Shown: in pieces, positions 54,270 to 62,248 of the stretch
How positions within the stretch are numbered: position 1 is the stretch's first letter
How the letters are laid out: each line of letters starts with the position of its first letter
NCBI GenBank assembly: GCA_021372535.1
Contig: JAJFUH010000183.1
Location: 45,532 to 109,531 of the forward strand
Length of the DNA stretch: 64,000 nucleotides
Source of the DNA: a bacterium
GTDB taxonomy: Bacteria > Latescibacterota > Latescibacteria > Latescibacterales > Latescibacteraceae
Reading direction: 5' to 3'
Made by a program: the position numbers and the translations under genes
Notes under the pieces: generated by a model
What the model was told of the DNA's origin: nothing
Database searches by the model: none
Seen by the model: the letters and a program-made list of their open reading frames with translations, nothing else

Positions 54270-56411
54270 TCATTTATAATTCATATAGTCCGCCAGCGGA
54301 GCATCCGCATGATTGACAGCAAACGTTGATGGCTTTCCTTTTGCGCCGAGCTTGTTGACAGCGCGGACTGCAAGGGTGTTTCTCCCCGACTGGAGCAGCC
54401 ATGTCCAGCGGTCGCCGACCTTTTTCCAGCCGGTATCGTCCACATTCACCTCGTAATGGCTGAAATTGGGTGTGTAGGTTTCGAACCTCAGAAAGAGGCG
54501 GCCGTTGCCGAATCCCGTTGTCGCATCGACATGCACCTTGTTGAGATCGGGCCACATATCGCGGGGACGGTCGGTTTGCCAGGTATACTTGCGGTTCGGC
54601 GGCGTCCGGCTGTCATACCAGTTGACATACCCGTTCCACGGCCAGTTCGTGCCGCTGCCGTGCGTGACCGGGCGCGGATAGGGCTTTTCGTACCAGTTGT
54701 TCCGGGGTATCAGGCGCATGAACGCCGCATTGATGAAGCCCGTCAGCACCGTGTTCTGGTGGTCGGTCAGCGAACCGCGCTTCACCGATGGCGGCTGGTC
54801 CTCCTTGAGCTTGAACCAGTCGAATTTGTCGTTCATCCAGTCGAGCGTGTGTCCGGGAAAGTAGTAGTCGAGATACCGCTCATGGAGTTCGAGGAGATTG
54901 AGCGGCTCCGCAGTCTCGACATCATAATTGTAGTGGTTTTCGTAATCGGCGTCAAAAAACACCCACTTGCCGTAGTCGTCGTTCCAGACCTCCACGACCT
55001 CGTGAATGACGACGTTGACGATTCGCGCCTGCCAGCCGTACGCCATGCACATACCCGCAAGGAGATTATTGAATGTCAGGCAGTATCCGCCGCCGCCTGT
55101 GGTCTCAACCCGGTTGAGTATGGACAGGGCGTCCCATCCCGGGAATTCGGGGAACGGGCTGCTGTGACGCCAGCGGCGTGTCACATAATCAAGGAGCCTG
55201 ACCTGCGCGTCCAGTTCGGTCCTGCTCCCCTCGATGACCTCGTCGAGGTTCTCGCGTTCGCGGAGTTCTTTGAACTCGGGGCGGTCCCATTTTTCCCATT
55301 CCCAGTCGAGAGAGGAATATCTGATTGGTGGATTGTCGCTCGTAACGACATGGATGTTCCGGGGGAGCGGAACACGTTCGAACAGTTCAGCGGTGACTCG
55401 CGCCGACTTGACAACGGGGGTGAGGAGGGGGTTTTCGGTCGAAAGTACAACTTTAAACTGAATATAGCGACGGTTGAGTTTGGCATCACCCGTTTCGAAG
55501 TCGAGACTGGGGCCGTTGCCTATGAACTCGTACGGTTCCCATGTGGCTGAAAATGGCTGCGGATCGGTGCCCTTGCGAAAATAGTACTCGATCTTCGTTC
55601 CTTGGGGCATCTCGGATTCGATGACCAGTTTCATCTTTCCGATTTCGCGGAGCGGGACGATGAAATCGTTCGAGTCGCCCTTCCAGAGGTCTATTACCGG
55701 GCTTTCGAGCCATCCGGTTTTCACCGAGCGGTCGAGGCTGAGCCGGATCGAGTATTCGGCGCGTGTCTGTCCTAGGGGGCCGAACGGGCTCTCTTTCCAT
55801 GATTCACCGCCATCCGTGGACTTGAACGATGTTTTCCCCACATCCTTCGGGTCGCCGCCGCCTGTCTCGAATTCATCGGCGCGCGATATGAAGATTTCCC
55901 ATCCATCCTCGGCAGTCTGCGCTTCGGGACAGTACAGGTCGATAACATTCCTTCCCTTTTTGAGCCATTCCGCCGGAAACTCGCTCCAGCGGTACCATTC
56001 CTTGTTCTTTTCGGTGTCCCAGTTGGAAATCTGGCTTTCCCTGCCATTGACCGTGAATTTCAGGGGATATTTCCCCGATTTATAGTAGGGGAAAATGACC
56101 ACCCATGCCGAATGAGCGCGGGGATCGTCCACATTGAGAATCTTCCGGGCGCGGTTTTTTCCCCAGATGATGTCGGTGCAGACGCCTTTTTCGCTCTGTC
56201 CAGCGCCGGGAGAGTCGTTTTCGACGAGGTCCATGTCGAAAAGACATACGCCGCCGTCCGGGTGTTTCATGAGCATGTGCATGAATCCGGTGTCATACAC
56301 CATTTCGGCGCTGCCGCCCCATGTCGTGGTGACCGTGCCTGCATCGGCCGGTTTTAATCCCGAAAGAACAAGAAACATGACTGAAAGATACAGTACAACT
56401 TTCTTCTGCAT
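54270..56411 (-). CDS. Secreted transglutaminase-like protein, paralogue 3
   Basis: A 713-residue protein from ATG 56411 with AAGGAG seven bases upstream. Signal peptide about 1-24 (VLYLSVMFLVLSGLKPADAG). Then TVTTTWGGSAEMVYDTGFMH, the FMHMLMKHPDGGVCLF block common to the set, a jelly-roll domain, and the transglutaminase core with Cys444 (GGGGYC), His470 (VIHEVVEVWNDDYGKW) and Asp487 (FFDAD). The C-terminal domain and 3' end are nearly the same as in paralogue 2. Both genes end in the same five residues, DYMNYK preceded by ADAPLA. No membrane anchor is seen after the signal, so it is periplasmic or secreted. Confidence 0.82.
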   Translation of the reverse strand: MQKKVVLYLSVMFLVLSGLKPADAGTVTTTWGGSAEMVYDTGFMHMLMKHPDGGVCLFDMDLVENDSPGAGQSEKGVCTDIIWGKNRARKILNVDDPRAHSAWVVIFPYYKSGKYPLKFTVNGRESQISNWDTEKNKEWYRWSEFPAEWLKKGRNVIDLYCPEAQTAEDGWEIFISRADEFETGGGDPKDVGKTSFKSTDGGESWKESPFGPLGQTRAEYSIRLSLDRSVKTGWLESPVIDLWKGDSNDFIVPLREIGKMKLVIESEMPQGTKIEYYFRKGTDPQPFSATWEPYEFIGNGPSLDFETGDAKLNRRYIQFKVVLSTENPLLTPVVKSARVTAELFERVPLPRNIHVVTSDNPPIRYSSLDWEWEKWDRPEFKELRERENLDEVIEGSRTELDAQVRLLDYVTRRWRHSSPFPEFPGWDALSILNRVETTGGGGYCLTFNNLLAGMCMAYGWQARIVNVVIHEVVEVWNDDYGKWVFFDADYENHYNYDVETAEPLNLLELHERYLDYYFPGHTLDWMNDKFDWFKLKEDQPPSVKRGSLTDHQNTVLTGFINAAFMRLIPRNNWYEKPYPRPVTHGSGTNWPWNGYVNWYDSRTPPNRKYTWQTDRPRDMWPDLNKVHVDATTGFGNGRLFLRFETYTPNFSHYEVNVDDTGWKKVGDRWTWLLQSGRNTLAVRAVNKLGAKGKPSTFAVNHADAPLADYMNYK

Positions 56412-56888
56412 GGAATGTCTCCTTGCTGAGTAAGGTAGTTATTGAGAATCGTAATAGTCATAGAGAGGATGATATAATAAAGTTACGGTTTTATCAAGCG
56501 ATATGACACTGTTTTCCTGTCGTTTTTTCAGAGGTGTCCTGTCAGTTCAGTATAGTATAGAAACGGAATAGTAAGGTGGCAGAGGGGCAAAAAGACAAGG
56601 AGGTTAAAGCACATATAATAGCTTGAAAATATTAGAAATAATAAAATTTATATCCGTGAAAATCAGCCCAATCCGTGTTCCATTGAATAATGTGAATAAC
56701 TCCCATGACCAGAGATGGTCACACCGAAGGCTGAAAAATGTATACAGGCTGTATATGGATTCCCGATTAAAGATTCGGGAATGACGGCGTTACAGGAATT
56801 CCTGACACTATGCTGGTGCTTCGGCACTTGGAACCGTTGATGCATTTTCAGATAAAACGTATCTACCCAATTGCCGGAAGCACTGTGC
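56412..56888. other. Intergenic region with repeat fragments
   Basis: No supported gene in these 477 bases. A fragment of the dispersed repeat's right half lies at 56652-56692 (ATCCGTGAAAATCAGCCCAA, ATCCGTGTTCCATT), and a hairpin of the ATTCCCG/CGGGAAT type at 56757-56792, inverted relative to that at 7246. Confidence 0.55.
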
Positions 56889-58454
56889 TCAATCAGTCCG
56901 TATTGCAACCACTTCCGGATTCACATTCTTGAATCTGGGCATGCACTCGCCATAATGAGCGTTGATATAGGTGGGATCGCAGATTATATATCTGCTGTTG
57001 TTATACTGTACGGAATCGCCGCTCTCCGAGCCCTTGAATTTTACCGCCGTTGCGACATGTCCGGGATAGTGAAGCCCTATCACATCGAGACCGAGCAGAT
57101 TCCGTGTAAGAAACGCAAAAAGGAAGGATCGGTCCTCGCAGTCCGAAAACGGATAATAGAGGGTTTCTTCGGCGAACAGGTGCTTTTCTTTTCCGAACTG
57201 CTCTTCATCTGTCTGGTACTGGAACGCTGTCTGCACAAAACAGAGGAGCATGTTTACAGCCTCGTCTTCCGGCTGATTCCATATCACCGGCTTCAGACCG
57301 TTGAGGAGGGCATTTTTTGACTCGCTGTCGACGGAAGCACTGAAATAAACTTCGAAATTTGTCTGCGGGTAAAATTGATAAAAATCGATTATGTTCTGGT
57401 TGACATCCACCGGAATGGAGTATTCCTTGCCGGAATAACTGAATTTGTACGTTTTGGACACATACTTCTGAGTAACATCCGGTGACTGGTATATATTCAT
57501 ATCGATAAGCTTATCAGCGGCTTTATGGCTTCCCTCGTATGTATACAGCGATTTGACACTTTCGGGATTCGTTCCGAGAAAGGTAATATAATATGTTTTG
57601 TTATTGAGGGTATAGAACGGAACACCGAATAATGTCTGCTTTGAGGGAAGGAGAAGATACACCTGGCCGTCAACGAATCCGATACGGGCGTCATACCCGG
57701 ATTTGATGAGCATGAACCAGACGAACAGATTGCGCTGCGTTGTCGGCGGGCCGTAAATGTTTTTCCCAACAGTATCCAGGAGCAGGCAAAATCCCCAGTC
57801 GTTCATGCGAAGCTGTTTTTTTACCTCGAAAAGCTGTTCGAGAGCTTTTTCATATGGGGACGAGCTGATGGTTTCCCAGAATGCGCTTATGGTCTTTTCC
57901 GAAACGGTCCCGGTCAGATTGACCTTCAATTTCGGGTCTATTGAAATTCTTACGGGAGTTCCATAAAAAATAAATGATACCGGCTCACCTTCGGGCTGCT
58001 GAATCTGAATGACTTTTTCCTTCTCCTTCGGCAGTTCCTTCTTCTGGGCCTGGGGCTTTTTTTCTTCAGGTACAGGTTCTTTGACAGGGGCTTTTTGCGG
58101 AACCTTCGCGGGGGCCTTTTCCGGCGTTTTCACCGGTGGTTTTGCGGGTTCTTTTTCGGGAGTTTTAACAGGCCGTGCCACAGGAGGTTCGACCGGTTTC
58201 GGTGTTGTGTCAGCTTCGAGCCCTTTAAAAACCTCCATTTCCTGCCATGCCTGGCTCAGTAATTGCGCAAAATCCTGATCGGCCTTTTTTTTCAGGTCAT
58301 CGAATTCCTGTGTCACTTCTTTCTTCTGTTTATCAAACTCTTCCCGCTGTTTTTTTATAAAATCCTCGAAATCGTCCTTTTGTGCGGACAGAGGCGTAGA
58401 GAGAAGCACAACCATACCAAACGTCACCGTTATAAGGATATTCAGTTTTTTCAT
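56889..58454 (-). CDS. Secreted transglutaminase-like protein with coiled coil and Pro/Lys-rich linker
   Basis: ATG 58454 is preferred (AGGAC eight bases upstream, then signal peptide KKLNILITVTFGMVVLLSTPLSAQ), giving 521 residues. A charged coiled coil follows (about 25-70, FEDFIKKQREEFDKQKK), then a linker of repeated PVKTPEKEPAKPPVK-like units (about 80-145) suited to spanning the periplasm or wall. The C-terminal transglutaminase-like domain shows Cys439 (FSDCEDRSFLF), His466 (YPGHVATAVKF) and Asp493 (ICDPTY). It does not share the layout of the four large paralogues around it, though it sits among them. Its AT content is higher than theirs. Confidence 0.78.
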   Translation of the reverse strand: MKKLNILITVTFGMVVLLSTPLSAQKDDFEDFIKKQREEFDKQKKEVTQEFDDLKKKADQDFAQLLSQAWQEMEVFKGLEADTTPKPVEPPVARPVKTPEKEPAKPPVKTPEKAPAKVPQKAPVKEPVPEEKKPQAQKKELPKEKEKVIQIQQPEGEPVSFIFYGTPVRISIDPKLKVNLTGTVSEKTISAFWETISSSPYEKALEQLFEVKKQLRMNDWGFCLLLDTVGKNIYGPPTTQRNLFVWFMLIKSGYDARIGFVDGQVYLLLPSKQTLFGVPFYTLNNKTYYITFLGTNPESVKSLYTYEGSHKAADKLIDMNIYQSPDVTQKYVSKTYKFSYSGKEYSIPVDVNQNIIDFYQFYPQTNFEVYFSASVDSESKNALLNGLKPVIWNQPEDEAVNMLLCFVQTAFQYQTDEEQFGKEKHLFAEETLYYPFSDCEDRSFLFAFLTRNLLGLDVIGLHYPGHVATAVKFKGSESGDSVQYNNSRYIICDPTYINAHYGECMPRFKNVNPEVVAIRTD

Positions 58455-58663
58455 GGTTTTTGTCCTGTTTGGATAAATGATAATACTCCTCAGTGATATG
58501 GTTCTTATCTCCGGGCAAAAAGATGAACCTTTGCAATAATACAGTTTTTTTATATACCTATTAAAATATAAAACGAGAAAAAAGTCAATATCTCTTTGGT
58601 ACAAGAGTTATTAACGATGAGCAGAATTACAATATATACCATACTTTTTTTAAAACATGATAA

Positions 58664-58711
58664 CCGGATTTTTTTTCTCCGTGTCCTCCGTGTCTCCGTG
58701 GTTAAATTCTC
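58664..58711. repeat. Dispersed intergenic repeat ('CTCCGTGTCTCCGTGGTT' type), copy 2
   Basis: Near-identical to 508-547 including the ccggatt/T-run lead and GGTTAAATTC tail, with one extra CTCCGTGTC unit. It lies in the 365-base gap 58455-58819, which holds no gene but also carries the terminator at 58764-58799. Confidence 0.7.
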
Positions 58712-58763
58712 CTTAACTTGCATGCTTGTGAAATAGCCCGAAAGATATACCGCACCGCAAAGA

Positions 58764-58799
58764 AAATGCCCTTCATACATGTGTGTACAAAGGGCATTT
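58764..58799 (-). terminator. Rho-independent terminator after paralogue 4
   Basis: AAATGCCCTT (58764-58773) pairs with AAGGGCATTT (58790-58799) around a 16-base loop. On the minus strand the stem runs into TTTTCTTT. It is 20 bases past the stop of the transglutaminase-like gene that ends at 58820. Confidence 0.7.
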
Positions 58800-58819
58800 C
58801 TCTTTTACTGAAATATCTG

Positions 58820-60970
58820 TCAATAATTGAGATAATCGGCAAGGGGAGCATCGGCGTGATTGACGACAAACGCGGAGGGCTTTCCTTTGACGCCGGCTTT
58901 GCTGACCGCGCGGACTCCAAGTGTGTTTCTTCCGGACTGGAGGAGCCATGTCCAGCGCTCGCCGACTGCTTTCCAGCCCGTATCGTCGGCATTGACCTCA
59001 AAATGGCTGAAATTGGGCGTGTAAGTTTCGAACCTCAGGAACAGGCGGTCGTTCCCGAGCGTGGAAGTCGCATCGACGTGGACTTTATTGAGATCAGGCC
59101 ACATGTCGCGGGGACGGTCGGTATGCCATGAATACTGGCGTTTCGGCGGTGTCCGGTCGTCGTACCAGCAGATGTAGCCGTCCCACGGCCACCAGGTGCT
59201 TCCGTGGGCAAGCGGTCGCGGATAGGGTTTTTCGTACCAGTTGTTACGGGGCACCATACGCATGAAGGCGGCGTTGATGAAACCCGAAACGGTGCCTTCC
59301 GGCACATAAGAAGAGGTCGGATGCTGCGAAAGCGAGCCGCGCTTGACCGGAACGGGTTTGTCGTCAACCTTTCCCATCCATGTTATCATATCATTCATCC
59401 AGTCGATGGGCCGGGTGGGGAAGTAGTAGTCGAGGTAAAGGCGGTGAAGTTCGAGCATACCGAGCGGCTCGGCTGTCAATGGGTCATAGTCGTAATTGTT
59501 CTCGAAATCCGCATCGATGAAAATCCATTTACCGTATTCGTCGTTCCAAACCTCGCAGATTTCGTGCCCGACGACATTGACGAGCCTCGCCTGCCAGCCG
59601 TAGCACATGCACAGCCCTGCAAGCGTGTTGTTGAACTGGATGCACATGCCCCCGCCGCCGGCGTTGTTGATGCGGTTGAGGATGGATTTCGCATCCCATG
59701 CCGGATACTCCGGGTGAGGGGAGGAGTGACGCCAGCGTTTGGTGACGTAATCGAGGAGCCTGACCTGTCCATCGAATTCGGTCCGGCAACCGGCTACAAC
59801 CTCATCGAGGTTTTCGAGCGTACGGAGTTCTCTGAACTCGGGACGATCCCATTTTTCCCATTCCCAGTCGATCGATGAGTACTGTATTGAGGGATTATCG
59901 GTGGAAACGACATGGATGTTTCTGTTGAGAGGCACTCGTTCGAAAAGCTGAACCTCGACATTCGCCGATTTTACGATGGGACTCTTGAGCGGATCGGCCG
60001 TTTTCAGCTCGGCCCTGATCTGGATGTAACGGCGGGTCATGGTGTTTCCGTCGTAATCGAGAGAAACAGCCGCGCCATTTCCGACATATTCATACGGTCC
60101 CCATTCCTTTGAATAGGGGTCGGGGTCCGGGCCTTTTCGCAGGAAATATTCTATGCTGGCACCCTCGGGAACATCCGACCGGATTGAGATTTTCACATCT
60201 TTTATCTCACGGAGCGGAACGATGAAATCCGGTGAATCCCCCTTCCAGAGGTCTATTACCTGGCTCGCCAGCCATCCCTTGCTTACAAAGCGGTCGAGAC
60301 TGATCCGAATCGAGTATTCGGCCCGTGTCTGTCCGAGAGGTCCGAACGGGCTTTCTTTCCATGATTCGCCGCCATCCGCGGATTTGAACGATGTTTTACC
60401 CACATCTTTCGGATCGCCGCCGCCAGTTTCAAACTCATCCGACCGTGCGATATATACTTCCCAGCCCTCGGCATCGCTTGAGGCTTCGGGACAGAACAGG
60501 TCGATCACGTTCCGGCCTTTTTTCAGCCATTCGGCGGGAAATTCGGCCCAGCGGTATACTTCCTGGTTTTTGGATGTATCCCACGTATTGACCTGACCTG
60601 CATTCCCGTTGATCTTGAATCTCAGCGGGGTTTTACCCTGGTGCACGGTGAACAGGACAAGCCATGCCTTGTTTGTCCGTATATCGTCGAGCATGATATA
60701 TTTACGCGCCTGATTTTTACCCCATATGACATCGGTCGATACACCCTTTTCGCTGAAGCCGGCACCGGGAGCGTCATTCTGGATCAGCTCCATGTTAAAG
60801 AGGCATACGCCACCCTGGGGATGTTTCATGAGCATGTGCATGAAACCGTTGTCATAGATTTTTTCAGCGCTGCCGCCCCAGTTTACGGTGACCATTTCTG
60901 CCGAAACGGGTATAACGATCAAGCCGACCAACACCATTGAAACCATGACGATAATCATTTTCTTGCGCAT
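58820..60970 (-). CDS. Secreted transglutaminase-like protein, paralogue 4
   Basis: A 716-residue protein from ATG 60970 with a strong AGGAGG site. Signal peptide about 1-24 (MIIVMVSMVLVGLIVIPVSAE). The family block MVTVNWGGSAEKIYDNGFMH opens the mature protein. The core keeps Cys443 (GGGGMC), His469 (VGHEICEVWNDEYGKW) and Asp486 (FIDAD). It is the first of the array in the direction of transcription and has its own terminator, so the array is not one simple operon. GGGDPKDVGKTSFKS is shared word for word with paralogue 3. Confidence 0.82.
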   Translation of the reverse strand: MRKKMIIVMVSMVLVGLIVIPVSAEMVTVNWGGSAEKIYDNGFMHMLMKHPQGGVCLFNMELIQNDAPGAGFSEKGVSTDVIWGKNQARKYIMLDDIRTNKAWLVLFTVHQGKTPLRFKINGNAGQVNTWDTSKNQEVYRWAEFPAEWLKKGRNVIDLFCPEASSDAEGWEVYIARSDEFETGGGDPKDVGKTSFKSADGGESWKESPFGPLGQTRAEYSIRISLDRFVSKGWLASQVIDLWKGDSPDFIVPLREIKDVKISIRSDVPEGASIEYFLRKGPDPDPYSKEWGPYEYVGNGAAVSLDYDGNTMTRRYIQIRAELKTADPLKSPIVKSANVEVQLFERVPLNRNIHVVSTDNPSIQYSSIDWEWEKWDRPEFRELRTLENLDEVVAGCRTEFDGQVRLLDYVTKRWRHSSPHPEYPAWDAKSILNRINNAGGGGMCIQFNNTLAGLCMCYGWQARLVNVVGHEICEVWNDEYGKWIFIDADFENNYDYDPLTAEPLGMLELHRLYLDYYFPTRPIDWMNDMITWMGKVDDKPVPVKRGSLSQHPTSSYVPEGTVSGFINAAFMRMVPRNNWYEKPYPRPLAHGSTWWPWDGYICWYDDRTPPKRQYSWHTDRPRDMWPDLNKVHVDATSTLGNDRLFLRFETYTPNFSHFEVNADDTGWKAVGERWTWLLQSGRNTLGVRAVSKAGVKGKPSAFVVNHADAPLADYLNY

Positions 60971-61071
60971 TCCGGTTCCTCCTGACGCGCGGTTGAAATT
61001 TTTTCCATTAAGTCTATAATCTGATGCGATGTTATTACTTCGGCGAATAAATAATGCTACTCATATTTGGA

Positions 61072-61100
61072 ATAGATGCCGAAACAAGTTCGGCATGACG
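61072..61100. repeat. Short hairpin repeat (GTCATGCCGAA...TTCGGCATCTAT type), copy 2
   Basis: ATGCCGAA (61076-61083) pairs with TTCGGCAT (61089-61096) around a five-base loop; inverted relative of 26449-26476 with paired stem changes. Confidence 0.65.
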
Positions 61101-61151
61101 TCTCCGATGTCACTGTTTATTCACCGGAGCAAAGGTATTTATGCCCGTTTC

Positions 61152-61829
61152 TTATTTTGGGTATCCAACCGTCTGTGCAAGCGTGATACGCTGTTCGGGA
61201 CGAAGCCCCATGAGCTGAGCAAGAGCGTCTTTGTCGACCGAGCCGCGGACCACGGTTGCCAGACCTTCCGATGCACAATAAAGGTAGACATTCTGGCCGA
61301 TGAAACCGGTGTCGGCGAAGGCGGTTTGTATCTTTCCTTCATCCGATCCGCCTCCCATCTTCGATAAATCGGCGACATAGACAAGATTCACCGGAGCCTC
61401 CCCGACAAACGCCTGTGTTCCGGTCGAGGACCGTATATCCTGGCCAAGAACCGGTATCAGCGCGTGTTCCCTGGCATCATAAAGATAAACAGCTCCGAAA
61501 CTTGCGACATATATATCGATTTCCTGCCAGTTCATCGCGGAGGGAGCGGTGCGTCTCCCGGATTCGGGTCGATTGATGCCGAACGCTGCCCAGAGCAGGT
61601 CGGATATCACCTGCAGGGGCAGGGCATCAGTGCGGAATTCACGGGATGTCTGCCTGGCCTTGAGCGCCTGCATCAAAGGTTTTCCGCCGTCAGTCATTGG
61701 AGCGGGCAGTTTGATTGCCGTGAATTCCTGCTTGACAGTTGTCCTGAATTCCTGCGCGACAGTTGCCGATGAGAAAATAAACAGCATACACACTGTAATA
61801 CACAGGATAGAGAAGATACGTTTTTTCAC
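61152..61829 (-). CDS. Exported SagB/ThcOx-type nitroreductase-family protein
   Basis: GTG 61829 is chosen: GGGAG lies seven bases upstream and the product starts with a clean signal peptide (KKRIFSILCITVCMLFIFSSATVAQ); an upstream in-frame ATG would add an unlikely tail. The 225 residues match FMN-binding nitroreductases of the SagB/ThcOx type: LKARQTSREFRTDALPLQV, LLWAAFGINRP, RTAPSAMNWQEIDIYVA, and DTGFIGQNVYLYCASEGLATVVRGSV. Such enzymes oxidise azolines or reduce nitro/quinone groups with FMN. An exported form would need flavin outside the cytoplasm. The partner and substrate are unknown. Confidence 0.8.
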   Translation of the reverse strand: MKKRIFSILCITVCMLFIFSSATVAQEFRTTVKQEFTAIKLPAPMTDGGKPLMQALKARQTSREFRTDALPLQVISDLLWAAFGINRPESGRRTAPSAMNWQEIDIYVASFGAVYLYDAREHALIPVLGQDIRSSTGTQAFVGEAPVNLVYVADLSKMGGGSDEGKIQTAFADTGFIGQNVYLYCASEGLATVVRGSVDKDALAQLMGLRPEQRITLAQTVGYPK

Positions 61830-61851
61830 AAGAGTGCTCCCTTTTTTGTAG

Positions 61852-61995
61852 AACACGGATTTTCGCGGATCGGGCGGATTTTTACGGATCTGTTTTTTTA
61901 TATGTGAACGATGAATTGTCACTAAAGATAATATTGTTAATCGTTTATCTCTCTTTGTGCCTTTGTGTTTTTTGTGGGGAAAATATTTCTATAAA
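61852..61995 (-). repeat. Two-part dispersed intergenic repeat, copy E (inverted)
   Basis: On the minus strand the order is CCCCACAAAAAACACAAAGG..., an AT-rich middle, then AACAGATCCGTAAAAATCC-GCCCGATCCGCGAAAATCCGTGTTC. It fills most of the gap upstream of the nitroreductase gene. Confidence 0.7.
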
Positions 61996-62053
61996 TAATC
62001 CGGTAAAAAAAGTGATCTAAAATATTGGTGGTCATTGCAGTGCATAAAAACCG

Positions 62054-62082
62054 TTGACGAATCCCGGCCCTTTCGATATATT
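62054..62082 (+). promoter_or_regulatory. Sigma70 promoter of tRNA-Gly
   Basis: TTGACG (62054-62059), a 17-base spacer and TATATT (62077-62082) end twelve bases before the mature tRNA start. Confidence 0.8.
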
Positions 62083-62094
62083 TACACACACTGT

Positions 62095-62169
62095 GCGGGA
62101 GTAGTTCAGTGGTGGAACGCAAGCTTCCCAAGCTTGATGCCGCGGGTTCGATCCCCGTCTCCCGCTCCA
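62095..62169 (+). tRNA. tRNA-Gly, anticodon CCC
   Basis: A complete cloverleaf: acceptor GCGGGAG/CTCCCGC, D stem GTTC/GAAC, anticodon stem CAAGC/GCTTG (62120-62124 and 62132-62136) with loop TTCCCAA and anticodon CCC at 62127-62129, T arm with TTCGATC, and an encoded CCA end. It reads GGG glycine codons. It has its own promoter and terminator. Confidence 0.96.
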
Positions 62170-62179
62170 GAATAATAAC

Positions 62180-62213
62180 AAGGGCTTAGAGTATATTTCC
62201 AAGCCCTTTTTTT
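62180..62213 (+). terminator. Rho-independent terminator of tRNA-Gly
   Basis: AAGGGCTT (62180-62187) and AAGCCCTT (62201-62208) form an eight-base-pair stem with a 13-base loop, followed by a T run. Confidence 0.85.
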
Positions 62214-62248
62214 ATTTCCTTTATAAGAGATGATACCTCTACGGTGAA

